This document shows, in pieces, positions 13,535-19,595 of a DNA stretch of 19,595 nucleotides; the stretch's first letter is position 1, and the number at the start of each line of letters is the position of its first letter. Below the pieces are notes generated by a model. The model did not search any database. It saw only the letters and a program-made list of their open reading frames with translations, and was not told the DNA's origin. A program made the translations under genes and the position numbers. Source of the DNA: ARS1285 sp038045965 (GTDB taxonomy: Archaea; Nanobdellota; Nanobdellia; Pacearchaeales; GW2011-AR1); NCBI GenBank assembly GCA_038045965.1, contig JBBSXD010000027.1:1-19595 (forward strand), in the 5' to 3' direction.

Positions 13535-13544
13535 TTTTTAAAGA
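13535..13544. promoter_or_regulatory. Shared bidirectional box A
   Basis: TTTTTAAAGA, which reads TCTTTAAAAA on the other strand, is centred about 25 nt before the Trm9-like ATG (13565) and about 27 nt before the ATG of the divergent gene (13513). Both genes could be leaderless and use the same element, which would make their transcription competitive. A second TTATAAATA near 13521-13529 is too close to the minus gene for a leaderless start. Confidence 0.45.
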
Positions 13545-13564
13545 TAATTATAATATCAATAAAA

Positions 13565-14260
13565 ATGACAAATATAAAGATTATCTCTAAAAAAGAATAT
13601 TTGAAAAAAAACAGAAAACCTAATCAAGAAAAAATATGGGATAATATATCAAAGCCATGGAAAAGATATAGACAAAATAATATTTCTTTAGTAGAGAAAT
13701 TTTTAAAAAACAAAAAAGGAAAAGTTATAGACATTGGTTGCGGAACTGGAAGAAATATGATTCCAGATAACTACTTACAATATATAGGTATAGACTTTTC
13801 TAAAGAACAGTTAGCGCAAGCAAAAAAGATCATTAAAGAAAAAAAAATAAATGCAAAATTAATAAAATCTAAAGCAAGCAATCTTTCTAAAATAAAAGAT
13901 AATTATTTTGATTATGGATTATTTATAGCTTCTTTACATTGTATTGAAACTAAAGAAGAAAGAGAAAAGTCTTTAAAAGAATTTTATAGAGTATTAAAAC
14001 CAAAAGCCAAAGCACTCATAACTACTTGGAATTCTGAAGATAAAAGATTTTCTCACTTAAAAAACAAAGGAGATATTTATATGTCATGGAAAGAAGATAA
14101 CATTGATTATATGCGTTATTATTATTTATTTAAAAAAGATGAATTAAAAAAACTAATTAAAAATAATGAATTTAAAATATTAAAAATCTATAAAAATAAT
14201 GAAAAAGAAAAAGATAGATTTGTTAGAAAAAATTGGATAATAGAGATTCAAAAAATCTAA
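13565..14260 (+). CDS. Trm9/ALKBH8-like tRNA wobble uridine methyltransferase
   Basis: This 231-residue class I SAM methyltransferase starts at ATG 13565; an upstream in-frame ATG would overlap the divergent gene and its promoter. IWDNISKPWKRYRQ (about 24-37), then VIDIGCGTGRNM (56-67, motif I), YIGIDFSKEQLAQA, FDYGLFIASLHCIETKEER, YRVLKPKAKALITTW and MRYYYLFKKDELKKLI follow the Trm9 order. Trm9 methylates the carboxymethyl group on U34 made by the Elp3 pathway. In eukaryotes Trm9 works with Trm112, which is not in view. Nearness to elp3 supports a joint U34 role, but a general methyltransferase cannot be ruled out. The gene ends with a 4-nt overlap into convergent hisS. Confidence 0.75.
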   Translation: MTNIKIISKKEYLKKNRKPNQEKIWDNISKPWKRYRQNNISLVEKFLKNKKGKVIDIGCGTGRNMIPDNYLQYIGIDFSKEQLAQAKKIIKEKKINAKLIKSKASNLSKIKDNYFDYGLFIASLHCIETKEEREKSLKEFYRVLKPKAKALITTWNSEDKRFSHLKNKGDIYMSWKEDNIDYMRYYYLFKKDELKKLIKNNEFKILKIYKNNEKEKDRFVRKNWIIEIQKI

Positions 14261-15414
14261 CCAGTTTTCTTAAAATATTTTTCTATACTATTTACTAGAA
14301 TTTGAACTTCTTCTCCACTCTCCATATCTTTTACATTAATTTTTTTATTTTTGATTTCATTATCTCCAACAAAAATCACATAATTTATCTTATAAGTATT
14401 TGCATAATCCAATGCTTTTCCAGGTTTCCCATAAAAAATACTGCATCCTAAACCTGATTCTCTAACTTTCTCAGAAATCTCAAAAGCCTTCTTATCTTGA
14501 TTTAAACTTATAACTAAAACTTTTTTTTTTCTAAAATCAATTTCTGCTAAAGATTCTAATCTATCCAATCCAAAACTAATTCCAGTACTTTGAATTCCAT
14601 TAACAAGATAACTCCCTCCAGCAGTTATAGTTTCTTTTATTTTATCCGATTTAATTTCAAAAATACTTCCATTATAATAACTTAAACCTCTTGCCAAAAA
14701 TGGTTGAAAATTAATTTTAACTTTATAAAAAGAACAAATTTTTTTTAATTCTTTTATCTCATTATAATTTTCATATTTCTCAAAATATTTCTCTTTTTTA
14801 TTAAAGATACCTAAAATTTTCTCTGCTCCGTATTTTTTTAAATTCTCTTTAACTTCTTTCTCACTAAGCTTATCTAATTTATCAATCTCTTTTATAACCT
14901 CATTTCTATAAACTTCTTTTATATTATAATCATCAATAATTTCATTTAATAATTTCCTATTATTAAAATTAATTTTAAATTTAATCCCTAATTTCTTTAA
15001 TATCATAGAACTAATTTTTAAAATTTCTGCTTCATATTTAACATCGCTTCCAACTACATCCACATCGCATTGAGTAAATTCTCTCCATCTATTTCCTGTT
15101 GTTGGTTCATCTCTAAAAACTTCTCCAATCTGATATCTTTTATAAGGTAATTTTTTATTATTAGCTAATCTCTTTAACTGAAAAGTAAATTCATATCTCA
15201 AAGCTAAATTTCTTTTTCCTCTATCTTGTAATTTAAATATACTACTAACAGCTTCGTCATTTAGATTATTTCCTTTAACAAAATCTTCATTTTCTATAAT
15301 TGGAGTTTCAGCTGGATTATAATTATACAAACTAAAAATATCCTCGATTATATTTCTAATTACAGTTTTCTTGCCTGCATCTTCTATATCTCTAAAACCT
15401 TTAATTATTTCCAT
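14257..15414 (-). CDS. hisS: Histidyl-tRNA synthetase
   Basis: This class II synthetase charges tRNA(His). The 385-residue protein has GFRDIEDAG at 6-14 and LALRYEFTFQLKR (70-82). Motif 2 is YQIGEVFRDEPTTGNRWREF (94-113), followed by QCDVDVVG. The HisA loop is LARGLSYYNGSIFEI (240-254), where RGLDYY is usual, so Asp is replaced by Ser. Motif 3 is STGISFGLDRLESL (276-289). The C-terminal anticodon domain runs from VLVISLNQDKK (299-309) to the end and is compact. Length is below the common 410-430. The motif 2 loop reads DEPTTGNR instead of the (H/Y)ERPQxGR type, of interest because the adjacent tRNA(His) is also unusual. It lies about 20 nt downstream of that tRNA on the same strand and may share its transcript. 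Confidence 0.95.
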   Translation of the reverse strand: MEIIKGFRDIEDAGKKTVIRNIIEDIFSLYNYNPAETPIIENEDFVKGNNLNDEAVSSIFKLQDRGKRNLALRYEFTFQLKRLANNKKLPYKRYQIGEVFRDEPTTGNRWREFTQCDVDVVGSDVKYEAEILKISSMILKKLGIKFKINFNNRKLLNEIIDDYNIKEVYRNEVIKEIDKLDKLSEKEVKENLKKYGAEKILGIFNKKEKYFEKYENYNEIKELKKICSFYKVKINFQPFLARGLSYYNGSIFEIKSDKIKETITAGGSYLVNGIQSTGISFGLDRLESLAEIDFRKKKVLVISLNQDKKAFEISEKVRESGLGCSIFYGKPGKALDYANTYKINYVIFVGDNEIKNKKINVKDMESGEEVQILVNSIEKYFKKTG

Positions 15415-15435
15415 CTTATATTTTTTTTTTGAAAA

Positions 15436-15506
15436 GCGGAAGGGGAGAATCGAACTCCCGTCACACGGACCACAACCGTGCGCTTTACCACTAAGCTACG
15501 TCCGCC
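15436..15506 (-). tRNA. tRNA-His (anticodon GUG) with encoded G-1
   Basis: The cloverleaf is complete. Acceptor GCGGACG pairs with CTTCCGC except for C6 against U67. The D stem GCTT/AAGC is perfect. The anticodon stem CACGG/CCGTG carries loop TTGTGGT with anticodon GTG, and the T stem GGGAG/CTCCC has loop TTCGATT. A G directly before G1 (position 15506) is the encoded G-1 that identifies tRNA(His). The base at position 73 would be U (15435) instead of the usual C, and CCA is not encoded. No intron. The box A at 15532-15540 fits a promoter. The U33-G34-U35 sequence makes it a possible queuosine target for the Tgt encoded at 16133-17236. Confidence 0.95.
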
Positions 15507-15531
15507 ATATTTAATAAAAAAGTAAAACTAA

Positions 15532-15540
15532 CTATAAAAA
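15532..15540 (-). promoter_or_regulatory. Box A of the tRNA-His/hisS transcript
   Basis: On the minus strand TTTTTATAG is centred about 30 nt before the tRNA 5' end and is the only good TATA element before it. As only about 20 nt separate the tRNA from hisS, the two are probably transcribed together and the tRNA cut out by RNase P and a 3' endonuclease. Confidence 0.5.
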
Positions 15541-15610
15541 TATTTCTAACTAAAAAGAAATTTAGAAAAGAAAATAAAATTTTTTTAAAAAAGTTAAAAC
15601 TAATAAAATA

Positions 15611-15634
15611 AATTATGGGGATAACTCCCTAATT
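15611..15634 (+). repeat. Hairpin in the tRNA-His upstream gap
   Basis: AATTA and GGG (15611-15615, 15617-15619) pair with CCC and TAATT (15627-15634) around a short loop. It is the only G/C-containing structure in the 15508-15781 gap, which otherwise holds the tRNA-His promoter, long A/T runs and the promoter of the next gene. It could be a terminator, part of a short RNA, or chance. Confidence 0.25.
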
Positions 15635-15724
15635 CTCTAATTAAAATTTTTAGTTCCATAATATAATTCAAAAAATAAGACATTTTTAAATCTTTCTAAA
15701 AAAAATAAAAAAGTAGCTTCCGTA

Positions 15725-15778
15725 ACATATAAAAAGGAAAATATCTTATAAAGAATATATTAAATCATGAAAGGAGGT
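15725..15778 (+). promoter_or_regulatory. Promoter and ribosome binding site of the 15782 gene
   Basis: An ACATATAAAAAGG box A (15725-15737) and a second CTTATAAAG (15745-15753) precede the gene. GGAGGT at 15773-15778 sits 3 nt before the ATG at 15782 and inside the frame that opens at ATG 15767. This Shine-Dalgarno favours 15782 as the main start. Confidence 0.5.
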
Positions 15779-15781
15779 AAA

Positions 15782-16117
15782 ATGGCAAAAAAAGGGGGAA
15801 ACCAATTAGGAAGTTGGGCTTTTTTAGTAGGACTTATAATAGCAGTAGTAGTAGGATTATTTGGTCAATTGGGTGCTGCATGGTTAATTGCTTTGGCTGT
15901 AATAGGTTTATTAGTAGGTCTATTAAATATAGCAGATAGCGAAACAACTCCTTTCCTAATGTCTGGTGTAATATTAATTATAGCAAGTGCTTTTGGAGGC
16001 GATGCATTATCGCGTGTACCTTATGCTGGAGCTATATTTGATGCTCTACTAGTCTTATTTGTTCCTGCAACAGTTATTGTAGCAATTAAGAATGTATTTA
16101 CATTAGCTAGAAATTAG
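15782..16117 (+). CDS. Small four-helix membrane protein, unknown
   Basis: From ATG 15782 the protein has 111 residues; an upstream ATG at 15767 would add MKGGK. I prefer 15782 because GGAGGT lies just before it. A basic start (MAKKGGNQ) leads into four predicted membrane helices at about residues 10-29, 33-50, 60-77 and 87-107. The sequence is rich in Gly, Ala and Val, with a short polar turn NIADSETTP between helices 2 and 3. No charged residue lies inside the helices. I do not recognise a named family. Its own strong promoter and ribosome binding site suggest that it is well expressed, as for small abundant envelope proteins. Confidence 0.75.
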   Translation: MAKKGGNQLGSWAFLVGLIIAVVVGLFGQLGAAWLIALAVIGLLVGLLNIADSETTPFLMSGVILIIASAFGGDALSRVPYAGAIFDALLVLFVPATVIVAIKNVFTLARN

Positions 16118-16132
16118 AAATTTATTTTTTAT

Positions 16133-17236
16133 TTATATTTTATATCTTTTTTTAAAATTTTTTAAAAAATTATAGAATTTTTTATTTTTAATTGCAGTTC
16201 TAGCATCTTTAATCAAATTGTTTAGAAAATAAATATTATGATAACTGGCTAATTCTTTCCCAACTGATTCATCTTCTTTCAATAAATATCTTATATAAGA
16301 TCTATTATAATTTTTACATACAAAACAGTTACATCTTTTATCAATAGGATTCTTGTCAGATTCATAATCTTTTTTTAGAATTCTCAGCTTCCCATTATCT
16401 GTAAATAAACTTCCTCTTCTTGCATTTTGTGTAGGCATTCTAGAATCAAAAATATCGCACCCCAAATTTATAGCTTCCAGAATTTCAACAGGATCTCCTA
16501 TTCCCATCAAATAAATAGGTTTATTTTTTGATATCATCTTTCTATGTAATTTTATAATCTTAAATTCTTCTTCTTTTGTTTCACCCAATCCAAATCCTCC
16601 TATAGAATATCCATCAAAATTTAATTTGATTAATTCTCTTATACATTCTTCCCTTAAATCTTCATACTTTCCTCCTTGACTAATTCCAAAAAGTAGCTGA
16701 TTATTTTTATTTAATTTATCATGAACAATTTTACATTTCTTAGCCCATTCTATAGTTTTATTAACTGATTTTCTAATATCTTCATAACTTTCTTCATACA
16801 TAGGCATACTATCTAAACACATCGCAACATCACTTCCTAAATTTAATTGTATTTTCATATTTTCTTCTGGAGTCATAAAAATTTTCTCTCCCGAATAAGG
16901 ATTTCTAAAATAAATTCCATTATCATTTGATTTATGATAAATAGATTTTGAATACATTTGGAATCCTCCAGAATCGCTAAAATTAATTCCTTTGAAATTC
17001 ATAAATTTTCCAATACCTCCTATTTTCTTTACAAATTTAGAACCAGGACGCATACTTAAAATAAAAGCATTGGAAATAACTGCATTAACTTGCATTTCAT
17101 TTAATTTCACACTATTAATATATTTAACAGTCATCTTCGTAGCAACAGGCATAAAAAAAGGAGTTTCTACTTTTTTATTTCCAACTTTTAACTCTCCTAT
17201 TCTAGCTTCTTTATCTTCATATAAAACCTTAAACAT
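16133..17236 (-). CDS. tgt: tRNA-guanine transglycosylase, bacterial (queuosine) type
   Basis: This 367-residue protein exchanges a guanine in tRNA for a 7-deazaguanine. TPFFMPVATKMTVK (25-38), RPG (63-65), FSDSGGFQMYS (86-96, Asp88) and Asp142 in CLDSMP are present. SQGG (Gln187), GGFGLGE (213-219), the nucleophile Asp264 in IFDSRMPTQNARRG, and the zinc ligands Cys302, Cys304, Cys307 and His333 are also present. Length and motifs match bacterial Tgt, which acts on G34. They do not match archaeal arcTGT, which acts on G15 and has extra C-terminal PUA-containing domains, absent here. Q-type substrates are GUN anticodons, including the tRNA(His) at 15436. PTRNARxG appears as PTQNARRG. A box A near 17257-17263 suggests a leaderless gene. 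Confidence 0.88.
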   Translation of the reverse strand: MFKVLYEDKEARIGELKVGNKKVETPFFMPVATKMTVKYINSVKLNEMQVNAVISNAFILSMRPGSKFVKKIGGIGKFMNFKGINFSDSGGFQMYSKSIYHKSNDNGIYFRNPYSGEKIFMTPEENMKIQLNLGSDVAMCLDSMPMYEESYEDIRKSVNKTIEWAKKCKIVHDKLNKNNQLLFGISQGGKYEDLREECIRELIKLNFDGYSIGGFGLGETKEEEFKIIKLHRKMISKNKPIYLMGIGDPVEILEAINLGCDIFDSRMPTQNARRGSLFTDNGKLRILKKDYESDKNPIDKRCNCFVCKNYNRSYIRYLLKEDESVGKELASYHNIYFLNNLIKDARTAIKNKKFYNFLKNFKKRYKI

Positions 17237-17265
17237 AAAATTAAAATAAATAAATTGTTTAAATA

Positions 17266-17287
17266 TTTAACTTTTATAAAAGTTAAA
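17266..17287. repeat. Perfect 22-bp palindrome upstream of tgt
   Basis: The half-site TTTAACTTTTA is followed by its exact reverse complement TAAAAGTTAAA with no spacer. The centre contains TTTATAAA. It lies 30-51 nt before the tgt ATG and 15 nt after the stop of the unknown gene at 17302-17583. It could be an operator overlapping a TATA element, or a terminator of the upstream gene. Confidence 0.7.
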
Positions 17288-17301
17288 AATAAAATATATA
17301 A

Positions 17302-17583
17302 TTAAAATCCGGAATCATTCAAAACCAATTCTAAACCGCCCTGAAATTTTAAAACTATCTCATTTTCTTTAGAATATTTTAATACTTCTTCTAAATATTT
17401 ATATTGCAATTCGGATATTCTAACTTTAAAATCTAATTGTGTTGGACTATAAATTTTATTTCCATTTTCTTCAGCTTCTAAAAAAAGTCTTAAATAATAA
17501 GATTTATCAAAAATGGTCTTTTCTAAAAAAGCGTTTCCTCCTAACTTAATTTTAAATCCCACAGCATCTTTTATTACAATCAA
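17302..17583 (-). CDS. Small beta-rich protein, unknown
   Basis: No ATG opens this frame. The longest form starts at TTG 17583 (93 residues, MIVIKDAVGF). A GTG at 17562 would give 86 residues and lies 26 nt from the TTTATAAAT box, an ideal leaderless spacing. The sequence alternates strands (VGFKIKLGGNA, SYYLRLFLEAEENG, QLDFKVRISEL) with a helix (YKYLEEVLKYSKEN) and a final strand pair (EIVLKFQGGLELVLNDSGF). No signal, membrane helix or metal site is visible. I do not recognise it. It is divergent from the rhomboid gene across a 29-nt gap. Confidence 0.6.
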   Translation of the reverse strand: MIVIKDAVGFKIKLGGNAFLEKTIFDKSYYLRLFLEAEENGNKIYSPTQLDFKVRISELQYKYLEEVLKYSKENEIVLKFQGGLELVLNDSGF

Positions 17584-17592
17584 TTTATAAAT
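17584..17592. promoter_or_regulatory. Shared symmetric box A for rhomboid and the divergent gene
   Basis: TTTATAAAT is centred 25 nt before the rhomboid ATG (17613) and 26 nt before the GTG at 17562 on the opposite strand. The element reads almost the same on both strands, so one TATA box could serve both leaderless genes. Confidence 0.45.
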
Positions 17593-17612
17593 TTTTATAT
17601 ACTATAAATATT

Positions 17613-18245
17613 ATGAAACAAAAATTTTATTCTTTATGGATTTCTTTATTATTAATAATTATATTCATATTTCAGATAACTTTTCCTAAATTTACAGAAC
17701 TATTTCTACTAAATCAAAGAACTATCCAAAACCTTGAAATATGGAGATATTTAACCGCCATATTTCTACATTCTTCTTTAACTCATTTATTATTTAATTT
17801 ATTTGCATTAATAGTTTTTGGAATTTATTTAGAAAAAATAATTGGTTCTAAAAGATTTATAATTACATTTCTATTATCTGGAATAATAGCAAATATCATT
17901 GCACTTAATTTTTATGATTCTAGTCTTGGAGCTTCAGGAGCAATTTATGGATTAATAGGAGCATTAACAATATTAAAACCAACTATGATAATATATGCAT
18001 TTGGAATGATTCTTCCTATGTTTATTGCTACTATAATCTATATAATTACTGATATTCTAAGAACACTTGGAGCATTTGACTCAAACATAGGAGCAATAGC
18101 TCACTTATCAGGAATAATTATTGGATTTTTATTTGGTATTTATTTTAGATTGAAATTAAAAAATAAAGATAAAATAGAGAAAAGAACTAAAATAAATTTT
18201 GATGAGTCTTCTCTTAAGGAATGGGAAGATAAATTCATTAAATAA
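17613..18245 (+). CDS. Rhomboid-family intramembrane serine protease
   Basis: Rhomboids cut transmembrane proteins inside the membrane with a Ser-His dyad. In this 210-residue protein Ser108 sits in GASGAIYGL (106-114, the GxSG motif), and His164 in GAIAHLSGIIIGF (160-172, the AHxxG motif). HSSLTHLLFN (53-62) is the HxxxN oxyanion segment on helix 2. WRYLTAIFLHSS is the usual loop-1/helix-2 entry. Six membrane helices can be drawn. The cytosolic C-terminal tail (about 175-210), with ESSLKEWEDKFIK, is soluble and may bind partners. The catalytic residues are complete, so the enzyme should be active; substrates are unknown. The leaderless promoter is shared with the divergent gene. Confidence 0.93.
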   Translation: MKQKFYSLWISLLLIIIFIFQITFPKFTELFLLNQRTIQNLEIWRYLTAIFLHSSLTHLLFNLFALIVFGIYLEKIIGSKRFIITFLLSGIIANIIALNFYDSSLGASGAIYGLIGALTILKPTMIIYAFGMILPMFIATIIYIITDILRTLGAFDSNIGAIAHLSGIIIGFLFGIYFRLKLKNKDKIEKRTKINFDESSLKEWEDKFIK

Positions 18246-18249
18246 AAAG

Positions 18250-18259
18250 ATTTATAAAT
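18250..18259 (+). promoter_or_regulatory. Box A upstream of the 18300 gene
   Basis: ATTTATAAAT, just after the rhomboid stop, would start transcription near 18280 and leave about 20 nt of leader before ATG 18300. The GAGATTGAAGAG in that leader is only a weak ribosome-binding match. Confidence 0.45.
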
Positions 18260-18299
18260 AAAAGATTATTAAGAGATTGAAGAGTTCTGATATATTAAA

Positions 18300-18710
18300 A
18301 TGAAACAAATGCATATTTTATGCTCAAATATAGAAACTCAAATAGCGAGAGATTTCGAAATATCCAAAGCTGTGAAAAATATACATAGTCAAGGAATTGT
18401 AAATACTTTATTCATTCATGAACCAACTAAATATAGCTTATTAAGAGAATATTGTGATGAAAACGAGATAGAAAGAATTGAGATTTATCCTATTCCCCAT
18501 ATAAATAATGATATAATATCTTCTTATTTTGGTATAATTTTTGAATATTCAGAAAAAAATAAATCAAAAGAAAACTTAGTTTTTGTGTCACCATTTTTAC
18601 ATTTTGACACAAAAAGATTAGAATATCTTCTTAAAATATCGAATTTTGAAGTAGAAAGTTTAACACTTGGAAAAAAAGAATCGTGTTTATCTCCCATAAT
18701 CTCTCTTTAA
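18300..18710 (+). CDS. Alpha/beta protein, unknown
   Basis: This 136-residue protein has alternating strands and helices: MHILCSNIETQIARDFEISK, then GIVNTLFIHEPTKYSLLREY, IERIEIYPIPHINNDI, NLVFVSPFLHFDTKRLEYLL and FEVESLTLGKKES. There is no signal peptide or membrane helix. A second ATG three codons in (18309) could be the true start. The strand-helix order suggests a Rossmann-like or small regulatory fold, but no motif decides this. The 3' end overlaps the convergent membrane-anchored gene by 24 nt. Coding is supported by its own promoter, length and codon use like the neighbours. Confidence 0.6.
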   Translation: MKQMHILCSNIETQIARDFEISKAVKNIHSQGIVNTLFIHEPTKYSLLREYCDENEIERIEIYPIPHINNDIISSYFGIIFEYSEKNKSKENLVFVSPFLHFDTKRLEYLLKISNFEVESLTLGKKESCLSPIISL

Positions 18711-19514
18711 TATTCTTTCTGCAATATCATTATTATTCTTTGTTGAATAACCCAAAATAGTTATAATTTTTTTCTGTTTATCTCTCACATAATAAATTCT
18801 TGGGCCTCCGCTAACTGCAGATCTTGCTTCATAAATTTTTCTTAACTCTCCACCCATACTATGACTTCCAATACCAGGATCACCTCCCTTCATTAACATA
18901 TTCTCCATATGATTCACATCCTTTTTTAATCTTCCTTGGATATTCTGACTTTCTAAACTCAATTTAGGATTAATATCATATACTATTTCATAAGAATCTC
19001 TATTTACTATCTCATTTTCTCTACCACTTATCTCAATCTCAGGAGGATTTCCTTGATATAGAGCATCTAAAAATCTCATAGCAACAAAAGATTTTTTCAT
19101 ATCCTCTCCTTCAGCTATTTTCATTAATTCTAAACCATAAACTTTTTGAGCCATTCCTAACAACTCCACATCATTTTTAATATCATCTATTCCCATCTTA
19201 AAATCTTCTAAACTAATTGCTTCTCCATTAATAGTAAAAACTCTAGGAGTATCTAAAAGAAAATATTTATTTCCTAAAGTCCTTTTACTTAAATAAACAT
19301 CTATTTCAGAAGGACTTTTTAATTCTGTTCTTTCTTCTAACGTAGCCCCAGAAAAAATAAATAAAATTCCTATAAAAAAAATAAAAAAACCAAACATCCC
19401 AAAAATATTTTCATCTCCAAATCCTATTACATTTCCAGTTATAGTTCCATTTATTATAACAAGATAAGTTCCAAAGAACATTAATCCTATCCCAAATCCT
19501 CTTTTCCAATTCAT
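18687..19514 (-). CDS. Membrane-anchored protein with RelE-like C-terminal domain
   Basis: This 275-residue protein has two N-terminal membrane helices, about 8-24 and 37-56. A soluble middle domain (60-200) contains SEIDVYLSKR, FAMR-like FVAMRFLDALYQGNPPEIEI and NINPK-like segments I cannot place. The last about 75 residues (GGELRKIYEARSA, PRIYYVRDKQKKIITILGYS, then NDIAERILKRDYGR) have the strand pattern of RelE/ParE toxins. In free toxins that fold carries RNA-cutting or gyrase-binding residues and works with an antitoxin. No antitoxin gene is adjacent, so this may be a domesticated fold or a tethered nuclease. A box A (AATTTTTATAG on minus) 25 nt upstream fits a leaderless start. The RelE likeness is from pattern only. 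Confidence 0.6.
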   Translation of the reverse strand: MNWKRGFGIGLMFFGTYLVIINGTITGNVIGFGDENIFGMFGFFIFFIGILFIFSGATLEERTELKSPSEIDVYLSKRTLGNKYFLLDTPRVFTINGEAISLEDFKMGIDDIKNDVELLGMAQKVYGLELMKIAEGEDMKKSFVAMRFLDALYQGNPPEIEISGRENEIVNRDSYEIVYDINPKLSLESQNIQGRLKKDVNHMENMLMKGGDPGIGSHSMGGELRKIYEARSAVSGGPRIYYVRDKQKKIITILGYSTKNNNDIAERILKRDYGR

Positions 19515-19534
19515 ATATTATAAAAAATAAATAA

Positions 19535-19545
19535 CTATAAAAATT
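19535..19545 (-). promoter_or_regulatory. Box A of the membrane-anchored RelE-like gene
   Basis: AATTTTTATAG on the minus strand is centred about 25 nt before the ATG at 19514. The rest of the window to 19595 shows no gene start or RNA. Confidence 0.5.
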
Positions 19546-19595
19546 TAACTTATCCTAATACTATCTCTAATAAAAAACTTACCTACTCTAATTCT

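Noticed and set aside
13421..13564. N-terminal extension of the Trm9-like gene from ATG 13421
   Set aside because: It would overlap the divergent gene by 93 nt and read through both promoters. The extension has no homology pattern, and ATG 13565 has an ideal box A.
1..19595. CRISPR array or transposon ends
   Set aside because: No regularly spaced repeats, cas genes, transposase or terminal inverted repeats were seen. The only long direct repeat found is the 23-bp pair near the toxin module.

Overview
The window is strongly AT-rich, gene-dense archaeal DNA. The archaeal markers are PheRS alpha and beta of archaeal type, an archaeal-type GluRS with its N-terminal helical domain, RNase P protein Rpp30, a TFS-like zinc-ribbon protein, Elp3, ScpA, eL41, a class III signal-peptide pilin, and many TATA-like box A elements about 25 nt before start codons (leaderless genes). 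Short enzymes, many tiny membrane proteins and 4-nt gene overlaps fit a reduced DPANN genome of the Woesearchaeota/Pacearchaeota kind. That placement is an inference; no marker was aligned.

Layout. 1-55: 3'-truncated tRNA-Gln(CUG), minus strand. 135-830: a tiny eL41 gene and two small membrane proteins. 937-1416: an unknown helical protein that runs convergently into pheT. 1404-5817 (minus): a tight six-gene unit, pheS, alpha/beta hydrolase, 32-residue membrane peptide, membrane/coiled-coil protein, winged-helix protein, pheT, joined by overlaps or 0-1 nt gaps. 5878-7279 (minus): Rpp30, a MazF/PemK-like toxin with a small candidate antitoxin, and a TFS-like factor. A perfect 23-bp direct repeat brackets the toxin module, as if it had been inserted between tfs and rnp3. 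7361-8392 (minus): a PLP-dependent decarboxylase-like protein. 8393-8706: a divergent intergenic region with two strong hairpins, the first placed right behind a box A and so a candidate small RNA. 8707-11480 (plus): scpA, a GluRS that stops before the anticodon-binding beta-barrels, and a pilin-like protein. 11658-13513 (minus): elp3 and a nucleoside deoxyribosyltransferase-like protein. 13565-14260 (plus): a Trm9-like methyltransferase. 14257-15506 (minus): hisS and tRNA-His(GUG). 15782-17236: a small membrane protein (plus) and a bacterial-type Tgt (minus). 17302-19514: an unknown small protein, a rhomboid protease, an unknown protein and a membrane-anchored protein with a RelE-like C-terminus.

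The common theme is translation: three aminoacyl-tRNA synthetases, two tRNAs, a ribosomal protein, an RNase P subunit and three likely anticodon-modifying enzymes (Elp3, Trm9-like, Tgt). The best leads are the candidate small RNA at 8528-8611, the bracketed toxin module, the GluRS without an anticodon domain, the odd tRNA-His/HisRS pair, and the four-gene insert between pheS and pheT. I saw no CRISPR array, transposase, rRNA or replication origin.
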